DNA from: Sphingomonadales bacterium
GTDB lineage: Bacteria; Pseudomonadota; Alphaproteobacteria; Sphingomonadales; Sphingomonadaceae
NCBI GenBank assembly: GCA_025360285.1
Contig: JANYCM010000152.1
Span: 1 to 10,646 of the forward strand
Direction of reading: 5' to 3'
Length of the DNA: 10,646 nt
The first letter of the stretch is position 1; each line of letters begins with the position of its first letter. Positions 1 through 5,720 of the stretch are shown in pieces. The position numbers and the translations under genes were made by a program. The notes beneath the pieces were generated by a model. The model saw only the letters and a program-made list of their open reading frames with translations, was not told the DNA's origin and did not search any database.

Positions 1-1679
1 GCAAAGGTTTCCAGGCTGACGCGCGGATTGGTTACCTGCCCGCCGACGGTTTCGACACTGGCATATTGCGCAACCACCCCGGCGAGGTACAGGCCAAAAG
101 AGATCGACAGGAACCACACCCCCATCATCAGACCGACAACCCGTGCCAGGCTGAGCTTGGTGATCATGCTGAGACCGACAGGCGAAATCGCCAGTTCGCC
201 CATAGTCTGGAGCAGATAGAGGCCGATTATCCAGAACAGGCTGATTTTGAAATCCGCGCCATGCGTGCCCATCCCGAACACCAGGAACAAAAATCCGGCA
301 CCGACCAGCACCAGCGCCGAAGCGAATTTCACCGGAATATCAGGCTCCAGTCCGCGCTTGCCCAGCGCCGTCCACATGAAACTGAACACCGGTGCCAGCA
401 GTACGACAAAGATTGCGTTGAACACCTGCACCGATCCCGCCGGCATGGTGCCGAACATCGTCACCCGGTCAGTATTGCTTTCGGCGAACAAGGTCAGCGA
501 CGATCCGGCCTGTTCGAACAGCATCCAGAACACAACGTTGAAGACCACCAATATGGTCGCCACCGTCATCATCTGGGCTTCGGCGCGATTGCCGACGCGC
601 CAGGCCCAGAGCGGTATGCCGATTACCGCCGTAAGGAAGGTGGCGAGCAGCACCTTGCCCAGCGGCGGGGTCGCCACGATCGTCGCCCAGACACCACTGC
701 CCTTGGCAGCGGCAGCCGAGACGGCGGCGGCGGTTTCCACGGTGTTGTTGAGGATCAGCCAGACCAGCGGCACGGCAATGATGGCGCCGATGGTGATGAG
801 CAGGCTGCGATCCGGGCCATCACCGACGGGCGGATCGCCATAGCCGGCAAGTCGCCCGCCATCGAACTGGAACAGCGCCCAGGCGGTGAACATGCCGACC
901 GCCGCCAGCAGGAAGCCGGCCCACCAGCCGACAGTTTCGGCGAGCAGCGGGCACAGCGCCTGGCTGGCCACCGATCCCAGATTGATACCGAGATAGAAGA
1001 TTGTGAAACCGCCATCGCGGCGCGTGTCGCCCTTGGCATAAAGCGAACCGACAATCGTCGAGATATTGGGCTTGAAAAAGCCATTGCCGACCGTCACCGC
1101 CGCCAACCCGAGCAACATCAGCGCGACATAAAGTGGTGAGCGCACCGCATCGGTCTGGAAACCGCCCGACGCAATGGTACGCGCCACATGGCCATCGGCG
1201 GCAACCAGGCTGACGCTCTTGTCGTCATTGCCCTTGATCTCCAGCCGCTGGCCGGCATCGGTGACGAATTGCTTTTCGGCATCGCCGGTCTTGACGATCT
1301 CGATGGCAAGCCTTTGCCCGCCGAGATCGACATAGGGCTTGGCCGTGTCACCGCCAAAGCACAGGATGAAATAGCCCAGCGACATGATCAGCGCGCCCAG
1401 CTTCACCGATCGCTTCGATCCGAGATAGCGATCGGCGATCAGGCCGCCAATCAGCGGCGTCAGATAGGTCAGGCTGGTGAAGGCACCATAGATGCCGGTG
1501 GCAACGCCTTGAGCGAACAGGAAATGATGCGTCAGATACAGGGTCAATATGGCGCGCATGCCATAATAACCAAAGCGTTCCATGGCTTCGGTGGAGAACA
1601 GCCGCGCCAATTGGGCGGGGTGGCCGAACCATTGCGGGCGTGGATCACCCGGCGTCGCGTCGGCGGCGATATCGGTCAA
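1..1679 (-). CDS. POT/PTR-family proton-dependent di/tripeptide symporter (3' end outside window)
   Basis: Inner-membrane carrier of the major facilitator superfamily that imports di- and tripeptides with protons. About 559 residues are visible and no stop is reached, so the C-terminus is missing. Family hallmarks are clear: the TM1 proton-coupling motif ExxERFxYY (E31, E34, R35, F36, Y38, Y39), the GGLIADRYLG signature after TM2 (residues 78-87), GNGFFKPN in TM4 with K203, a FWMLFEQAGSS motif in TM7, and PVGLSMITKLS near the end. A hydrophilic stretch of roughly 70 residues (about 110-180) separates TM3 from TM4, where E. coli DtpA has a short loop; by topology it faces the periplasm. I chose a TTG start because GGGAG lies 8 bases upstream; no in-frame ATG lies nearby, and a GTG 51 bases upstream is possible. 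It is divergent from the nitroreductase gene. The family assignment is secure, but substrate specificity cannot be read from the sequence. Confidence 0.93.
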   Translation of the reverse strand, partial: MTDIAADATPGDPRPQWFGHPAQLARLFSTEAMERFGYYGMRAILTLYLTHHFLFAQGVATGIYGAFTSLTYLTPLIGGLIADRYLGSKRSVKLGALIMSLGYFILCFGGDTAKPYVDLGGQRLAIEIVKTGDAEKQFVTDAGQRLEIKGNDDKSVSLVAADGHVARTIASGGFQTDAVRSPLYVALMLLGLAAVTVGNGFFKPNISTIVGSLYAKGDTRRDGGFTIFYLGINLGSVASQALCPLLAETVGWWAGFLLAAVGMFTAWALFQFDGGRLAGYGDPPVGDGPDRSLLITIGAIIAVPLVWLILNNTVETAAAVSAAAAKGSGVWATIVATPPLGKVLLATFLTAVIGIPLWAWRVGNRAEAQMMTVATILVVFNVVFWMLFEQAGSSLTLFAESNTDRVTMFGTMPAGSVQVFNAIFVVLLAPVFSFMWTALGKRGLEPDIPVKFASALVLVGAGFLFLVFGMGTHGADFKISLFWIIGLYLLQTMGELAISPVGLSMITKLSLARVVGLMMGVWFLSISFGLYLAGVVAQYASVETVGGQVTNPRVSLETF

Positions 1680-1804
1680 ATTGGCAACTCCCGATCCCTT
1701 AATCCGGCGACTGGCGGCCGGTTGAAGCACAACGATAGCGGGCGATTGCGCGCCGCGAAAGGGGGCTGTGGCACCGCATGCTTCGCTGCGCTAAGGGCGG
1801 CAGC

Positions 1805-2410
1805 ATGACGCATTTCAACGATACAAGCTCTCCGGTGCAATTGCTCGCCACCCGCCGGTCGGGCAAGGCGCGCGACATGGCCACTCCCGGCCCTGATGCG
1901 GTGCAGTTGCGCGCCATTCTAGCAACCGCGATACGGGTGCCCGATCATGGCAAGCTGGCACCGTGGCGCTTTGTCATCGTCGGTGATGACCAGCGCGCCG
2001 CGCTGTCAGCCGTGATGGAAGCCGCGTATCGCGCCGAAACGCCCGATGCCGGTCGCCTGGCACTGGACGCGGTGCGCGGCTTTGCGCTGGAGGCACCGGC
2101 GTTGGTCATCATCCTGTCAAAGCCCGATCCCGCCAGCCATATTCCACTGTGGGAACAGGAATTGTCGGCCGGTGCCGCCACGATGCAATTGCTCAATGCT
2201 GCCCATGCCCAGGGCTTTGTCGCCAATTGGCTGACCGGCTGGGCGGCCTATTCGCCCGGCGTGCAGGCCGCCGTCGCGCAGCCCGGTGAACGTATCGCCG
2301 GCTTCATCTTCATCGGAACAGCCGCCAAGCCGCTCGAAGAGCGGCCGCGGCCTGATTATGATACCGTTGTTAGGCAATGGCACCCCTTGGCCAGCACACC
2401 CAAAACGTGA
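1805..2410 (+). CDS. YdjA-type FMN-dependent nitroreductase family protein
   Basis: A 201-residue protein of the small, probably dimeric, FMN-binding nitroreductase superfamily, which uses NAD(P)H to reduce nitro compounds, quinones or other acceptors in the cytoplasm. It resembles the E. coli YdjA subgroup. The N-terminal TRRS segment matches the FMN-phosphate-binding region, PDHGKLAPWRF is the characteristic YdjA-type motif, WEQELSAGAATMQLLNAA forms the central helix, and IAGFIFIGTAAKPLEERPRP is the usual C-terminal strand and tail. The ATG at 1805 is preferred because AAGGG lies 7 bases upstream; the in-frame ATG at 1778 would add nine residues that do not look like family sequence. The physiological substrate is unknown. 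The gene is divergent from the peptide transporter and is followed 56 bases later by the unassigned gene. Confidence 0.9.
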   Translation: MTHFNDTSSPVQLLATRRSGKARDMATPGPDAVQLRAILATAIRVPDHGKLAPWRFVIVGDDQRAALSAVMEAAYRAETPDAGRLALDAVRGFALEAPALVIILSKPDPASHIPLWEQELSAGAATMQLLNAAHAQGFVANWLTGWAAYSPGVQAAVAQPGERIAGFIFIGTAAKPLEERPRPDYDTVVRQWHPLASTPKT

Positions 2411-2419
2411 TAAGGCAAG

Positions 2420-2431
2420 TATAACGATAAT
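2420..2431 (+). promoter_or_regulatory. AT-rich -10-like elements before the unassigned gene
   Basis: The short gap after the nitroreductase stop contains TATAAC directly followed by GATAAT (5 of 6 matches to TATAAT), an AT-rich patch that stands out in this GC-rich DNA. It lies about 36 bases upstream of the next start codon. No convincing -35 box is seen at the standard distance, so this is only a candidate promoter giving the downstream gene its own transcription. Confidence 0.3.
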
Positions 2432-2466
2432 ACCCCGGGCCGCAGACCATTTACGGGGAGATGCAG

Positions 2467-3372
2467 ATGCCTTCACTTACTGTTAATTACTATGCCTATG
2501 GCCGTCGTGGCCGCCGCCACAGCAGTGCTGCCGTCGTCAGCGTCGCGCCATCATTGGCCAGCACGCCGGTTGCCAATACATCCGCCGCCGTCAACGCCTT
2601 TGACATCAGCGGATTTCCCACCTTTGCCTTTTGGTCAATCACCGGCGAGACGACGGGCGGGCGTATCTCGCGCAACCGGTTCGAATCGGTTGCCGCCGCC
2701 GATGCCCCGCTGATTGCCACGGCCTGGTATCTGCCACCGGGGGGCCCTGGCGATGGCAATGGCGTTGCCGGCACCGGAATCGACGCTTTCGATGTCGATC
2801 ACGGCAGCTTTTTCGATGATGATTTCGTCAGTGTGGCCCCCGATGCCGGGCTGTCGGCCGCCGCCAATTATGACGGCTTTGTGCCGAGCACCGCGCTGGA
2901 AACCATCACTGCCTTCAGTCCCTGCCACGAGGCGGTAACCGGCGGCAATATTCCGTTCCAAAGCTGGATCGTCATTGACGGCAATCCCGGCGTGGCCGGC
3001 ACTGCGCTGACCGCCGATGCTGGATCGAACAGCACCGCCTTTGCCTTTTACCACCAGCCCGCCGGGCTGATCCTGCCGCCGGTCGATGACCATGCGCTGA
3101 CCTGGATCATGATCCTCGGCAGCGTCCTGGTTGATGGCGGCGGCATCGGCATCAAGCCCGGCGGCGGCGTCAGCCCGATCGGCCCCTGGGGGCCGATGTT
3201 AAGCCGCCTGCAACCGGCGGAACGTGATGTGCTTTATGGCCTGGCGCTCAACGCCATAGCCGGCAACCTCGATGCAAAGGATATCGGCCACCAGCTGCGG
3301 CAACTCGGCCTGCACCTGTCGACCGATGCCATAAAGCGGCTCAACGCCGGCGCCAAACGCGGCATCGAATAG
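2467..3372 (+). CDS. hypothetical protein, 301 residues, family not recognised
   Basis: I do not recognise this protein. The start at 2467 is chosen over the in-frame ATG at 2461 because GGGGAG lies at 2455-2460, flush against the first ATG but 6 bases from the second. The N-terminus (MPSLTVNYYAYGRRGRRHSS) is basic and has no hydrophobic core, so no classical signal peptide or membrane anchor is visible. Residues to about 215 are rich in Gly, Ala, Asp, Ser and Thr, very poor in Lys, and look beta-rich. A Gly-rich linker (DGGGIGIKPGGG) then leads to a C-terminal segment of about 60 residues with helical character, starting near PAERDVLYGLALNAIAG. Cysteine is nearly absent. The composition resembles surface or structural proteins, but that is only an impression. 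The strong Shine-Dalgarno and consistent codon use support a real gene. It ends 3 bases from the stop of the convergent DUF2807 gene. Confidence 0.75.
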   Translation: MPSLTVNYYAYGRRGRRHSSAAVVSVAPSLASTPVANTSAAVNAFDISGFPTFAFWSITGETTGGRISRNRFESVAAADAPLIATAWYLPPGGPGDGNGVAGTGIDAFDVDHGSFFDDDFVSVAPDAGLSAAANYDGFVPSTALETITAFSPCHEAVTGGNIPFQSWIVIDGNPGVAGTALTADAGSNSTAFAFYHQPAGLILPPVDDHALTWIMILGSVLVDGGGIGIKPGGGVSPIGPWGPMLSRLQPAERDVLYGLALNAIAGNLDAKDIGHQLRQLGLHLSTDAIKRLNAGAKRGIE

Positions 3373-3375
3373 CCG

Positions 3376-4074
3376 TCACCCGCAAACGACGGTCCCGCTG
3401 CCCGACACACGCGACTGGCAGCGGGCACCGCCTGTCACCTTGACGTCGCCCGAGCCTGCGACCTTGATCGTTGCGGTGTGCGTCGCCATCGCCGTGACAT
3501 CGCCCGATCCGGCGATGCGGACATCGATATCGGCACAGCGCAGCGTGCCCAGGCTCATGTCGCCGCTGCCGGCGATCGATACCTTGGCACTGGCGCACTG
3601 GCCGGCGGCGGTGATGTTACCCGAACCTGCGGTGCTGAACAGCGCCGACTGGGTTTCAAGATGAGCGACATTAAGATCGCCCGAGCCGCTAAGCTCGGCC
3701 GCGAAGTCAGGGCCGCTGCCGTGATCGAGCGCGACATTGCCCGATCCGGCCAGCTTGACGCCCTTCACCGCCGGGACGGTGACACGGATGCGGACATTGT
3801 CATGGCCCCAGCTCATCCAATTGCCCGGCTTGTGGCCGATTTTCAGTGTATCGCCTTCGACCCGGATATCGAGCCGGTCGAGCCGGTCGCTGGGGCCGGT
3901 GGCGACGACCGATGGCGCCTTGCCGGTGGTGATCGTCACATCTTCCGAACCCGTCGCCTCCACCCGTTCAAAGCCGCCGACCGGAAAGCTGCGATCGACC
4001 GCCGACGCCGCCAGCGCGGCAACGGCGGTGCCGCCGATCAAGGCAGCGGCAAGAGCGATGTTGCGAAGGGCCAT
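3376..4074 (-). CDS. Exported DUF2807 / putative auto-transporter adhesin head GIN domain protein
   Basis: A 232-residue protein with a Sec signal peptide (MALRNIALAAALIGGTAVAALA, cleavage near residue 22-24), so it is periplasmic or outer-envelope. The mature part fits the DUF2807 (GIN domain) family: an N-terminal segment with VGGFERVEATGSEDVTITTG, then about seven turns each carrying a Gly-Ser-Gly corner: LAGSGNV, LSGSGDL, TAGSGNI, IAGSGDM, IAGSGDV, VAGSGDV and VSGSGTV, spaced about 18-22 residues. Such repeats form a right-handed beta-helix or solenoid. Two cysteines occur in the repeats and one at the end (VVCG). The start at 4074 is supported by AGGAG at 4083-4087; an upstream in-frame ATG at 4119 would add 15 residues in front of the signal peptide and has no ribosome site. 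The cellular role of this family is poorly known; 'adhesin' in the family name is not proof of function. Confidence 0.88.
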   Translation of the reverse strand: MALRNIALAAALIGGTAVAALAASAVDRSFPVGGFERVEATGSEDVTITTGKAPSVVATGPSDRLDRLDIRVEGDTLKIGHKPGNWMSWGHDNVRIRVTVPAVKGVKLAGSGNVALDHGSGPDFAAELSGSGDLNVAHLETQSALFSTAGSGNITAAGQCASAKVSIAGSGDMSLGTLRCADIDVRIAGSGDVTAMATHTATIKVAGSGDVKVTGGARCQSRVSGSGTVVCG

Positions 4075-4093
4075 GTTAAAATCTCCTGATTGC

Positions 4094-4111
4094 GTATTAC
4101 CTTTATAATAC
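4094..4111. promoter_or_regulatory. Dyad GTATTA-N6-TAATAC, possible operator
   Basis: A perfect 6-bp inverted repeat, GTATTA and TAATAC separated by six bases, lies in the short leader of the DUF2807 gene. It overlaps the probable -10 box (4105-4110), the position where a repressor would block polymerase. DUF2807 genes in other bacteria are often found next to small regulators, but none is present here. The repeat is short and AT-rich, so chance is possible. Confidence 0.3.
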
Positions 4112-4132
4112 ACAAACACACAGGCGCCGCAA
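4105..4132 (-). promoter_or_regulatory. Candidate promoter of the DUF2807 gene
   Basis: On the minus strand TTGCGG (complement of 4127-4132) is followed after 16 bases by TATTAT (complement of 4105-4110), a fair match to a housekeeping -35/-10 pair. It lies about 30 bases upstream of the start codon at 4074 and just downstream of the carD terminator. This is inference from sequence only. Confidence 0.4.
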
Positions 4133-4134
4133 CC

Positions 4135-4173
4135 AAAAACGGCGCGGCGATGGGCAAACCATCACCGCGCCGT
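4135..4173 (-). terminator. Intrinsic terminator after carD
   Basis: Read on the minus strand, a 15-bp stem (arms 4159-4173 and 4139-4153, one G-U pair, otherwise perfect and GC-rich) with a 5-base loop is followed by a run of five T (complement of 4135-4139, the first being the end of the stem). It begins 27 bases after the carD stop codon, the expected place for a Rho-independent terminator, and separates carD from the DUF2807 gene transcribed in the same direction. Confidence 0.88.
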
Positions 4174-4199
4174 ACTTGCGACATCGATGCGAAAGCGGC

Positions 4200-4703
4200 T
4201 TACGCCGCCTTGAGCACCTGTTCGATCTTCAACTGCGCCGCCGGTTCGTCGATGTTTTCCATCGCTGCCAGTTCGCGCGCCAGCCGGCCGATCGCCGCTT
4301 CATAGATCTGGCGTTCGGAATAGCTCTGTTCGGGCTGGTCTTCGGCGCGGTGCAGATCGCGGACCACTTCGGCGATCGACACCAGGTCGCCCGAATTGAT
4401 CTTGGCTTCATATTCCTGCGCCCGGCGCGACCACATCGTCCGCTTTATGCGCGGCTTGCCCTTCAGCGTGGTCAATGCCTCGGTCAGGGTTGCCTGGCTG
4501 GAGAGTTTGCGCATGCCGACGGCTTCGGCCTTGTTGGTCGGCACCCGCAGGGTCATGCGTTCCTTTTCGAAGCGCAGCACGAACAATTCCAGCACCGAGC
4601 CGGCAATTTCGGAGCTTTGCAGCTCTACGACGCGGCCAACCCCATGTTTGGGGTAAACGACATAATCACCGACTTCAAAACCCAGCGACTTGGCAATTGC
4701 CAT
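4200..4703 (-). CDS. carD: CarD/CdnL family RNA polymerase-binding transcriptional regulator
   Basis: A 167-residue global transcription factor that binds the RNA polymerase beta subunit and stabilises the open promoter complex. The N-terminal RNAP-interacting domain (about residues 9-66; FEVGDYVVYPKHGVGRV at 9-25) has the Tudor-like fold shared with transcription-repair coupling factor. The helical C-terminal domain (about 70-165) contains the WSRR motif, whose tryptophan (W91) matches the residue that wedges into the minor groove next to the -10 element in mycobacterial CarD. Length and domain order are normal for the family. The ATG at 4703 is preceded by AAGGA with a longish spacer. Helicase, S4 and FdxA genes lie upstream on the same strand, and a strong terminator follows. 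By family knowledge it is likely important for rRNA and stress-related transcription. Confidence 0.95.
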   Translation of the reverse strand: MAIAKSLGFEVGDYVVYPKHGVGRVVELQSSEIAGSVLELFVLRFEKERMTLRVPTNKAEAVGMRKLSSQATLTEALTTLKGKPRIKRTMWSRRAQEYEAKINSGDLVSIAEVVRDLHRAEDQPEQSYSERQIYEAAIGRLARELAAMENIDEPAAQLKIEQVLKAA

Positions 4704-4811
4704 GGCAAATAGTTCCTTTCCTGCGCCCCGGCATGACAGCGAAAGCAGGGTGGCGCTGACCCGCGAACGGGTGCATCACCGCTGCAATGTCCGGCAATCG
4801 GGCACCCTGCC

Positions 4812-4817
4812 TGTCAA
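4812..4817 (-). promoter_or_regulatory. TTGACA -35-like box upstream of carD
   Basis: A perfect TTGACA (complement of 4812-4817) lies 108 bases upstream of the carD start in the 278-base gap between fdxA and carD. No recognisable -10 hexamer occurs 16-18 bases downstream. The size of the gap, compared with the tight spacing of the genes upstream, still suggests that carD has its own promoter here. I see no gene or structured RNA in the rest of the gap. Confidence 0.3.
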
Positions 4818-4981
4818 AAAACCATCTGGCTTGCCGCCGGCCCGGCAGGGGGCAGATGGCGGCACAACCGGCGGATGCAAGGGCGGCAGAACCGCCTTCA
4901 CCCATTTGTCATAGCAGAAAAAACCGCAGAATTCTACTGTTACGTCAAGGATGGCCGTTAACGCGCCGCGCCGCCGTCCGA

Positions 4982-5320
4982 TCAGGAGCCCGTGCCGGCC
5001 TTGTCGGAGAAATATTTGTCGAACTTGGCGTCTTCGCCCTTGTGGGTGTCGGCATCATCGGGGGTTTCGCCCTTGATAGTGATATTGGGCCAGCTCGCCG
5101 AGAATGTGGCGTTGAGCTCCATCCATTTGTCGAGGCCGCCTTCAGTATCAGGCAGGATGGCTTCGGCCGGGCATTCGGGTTCGCAGACGCCGCAATCGAT
5201 GCATTCATTGGGGTTGATGACGACCATATTCTCACCCTCGTAGAAGCAATCGACGGGGCAGACCTCCACACAGTCCATATATTTGCACTTGATGCAGGCT
5301 TCGGTAACCACGTACGCCAT
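4982..5320 (-). CDS. fdxA: Ferredoxin FdxA, 7Fe-8S ([3Fe-4S][4Fe-4S]) type
   Basis: A 112-residue cytoplasmic low-potential electron carrier of the Azotobacter ferredoxin I type. The N-terminal half holds all seven cluster ligands: C9, C17 and C50 for the [3Fe-4S] cluster, and C21, C40, C43 and C46 for the [4Fe-4S] cluster. C12 and C25 are additional cysteines commonly present in this family. The pattern CVEVCPVDC (17-25) and CIDCGVCEPECP (40-51) is diagnostic. The C-terminal 55 residues are the usual acidic extension. The ATG at 5320 is supported by GGGGAGA five bases upstream. It lies 49 bases after the S4 gene on the same strand and is probably co-transcribed with it and the helicase. The redox partner is not identifiable from the window. 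Confidence 0.96.
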   Translation of the reverse strand: MAYVVTEACIKCKYMDCVEVCPVDCFYEGENMVVINPNECIDCGVCEPECPAEAILPDTEGGLDKWMELNATFSASWPNITIKGETPDDADTHKGEDAKFDKYFSDKAGTGS

Positions 5321-5369
5321 CTTGTCTCCCCTGGGGCGCGCCGCCCGAATTGTTTCGCTCGTCGTTCTG

Positions 5370-5717
5370 CTAGAACGAGGCCGTGGCCGCCGTCAATGGC
5401 GACATGCGCGCAAAGCCGGCGGTGAAATCACCCGCATCATCATCGCGAGGGCGTGTGAGATCGGTATAAAGCTGGCGCGCTTCGACAAACGGCCCGCGAT
5501 GATCGGCCAGCCCTTCGACCCGCACAACCACCACATCATCGCCCTGCGGGAAGCTGAGCACCGAACCCGCCCGGACCAGCGCCGACGCCCGATCGATCAC
5601 CCGGCCATCCAATCGCAATCGCCGGCTTTCGCACAGGTCCTGCGCCACGGATCGTGATTTCGCCAGCCTGGCAAACCACAGCCATTTGTCGAGCCGGAGC
5701 CCTGCGCCGTAGACCAA
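5370..5717 (-). CDS. S4-domain RNA-binding protein, Hsp15 (HslR)-like
   Basis: A 115-residue basic protein with an N-terminal S4 RNA-binding domain (about residues 7-70). It starts with RLDKWLWFARLAKSRSVAQDL and continues RRLRLDGRVIDRASALVRAGSVLSF, the typical S4 helix-helix-sheet pattern. E. coli Hsp15 binds 50S subunits carrying stalled nascent peptidyl-tRNA and helps recycle them; the same role is inferred here. The C-terminal tail after residue 85 is charged and variable. The start is a TTG at 5717, three bases after the helicase stop (5721-5723). Its AGG ribosome site overlaps the end of the helicase gene, which suggests translational coupling. Confidence 0.9.
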   Translation of the reverse strand: MVYGAGLRLDKWLWFARLAKSRSVAQDLCESRRLRLDGRVIDRASALVRAGSVLSFPQGDDVVVVRVEGLADHRGPFVEARQLYTDLTRPRDDDAGDFTAGFARMSPLTAATASF

Positions 5718-5720
5718 ATG

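Noticed and set aside
66..1139. Plus-strand open frame of 357 codons opposite the peptide transporter
   Set aside because: It is His/Gln/Arg-rich shadow sequence; the minus strand shows unmistakable POT motifs.
1680..1804. Divergent promoters between the transporter and the nitroreductase
   Set aside because: TTTCGC-N17-TATCGT (minus) and TTGAAG-N17-ATTGCG (plus) can be drawn, but both are too weak to list as features.
3373..3392. Hairpin CCGTC / GACGG between the two convergent genes as a shared terminator
   Set aside because: It has only 5 base pairs with a 10-base loop and no T-run on either strand, and most of it lies inside the DUF2807 coding sequence.
4918..4945. T-run on the minus strand downstream of fdxA as an intrinsic terminator
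   Set aside because: Six T residues follow only a very weak stem around the GAATTC sequence, so it does not meet the standard of the terminator found after carD.
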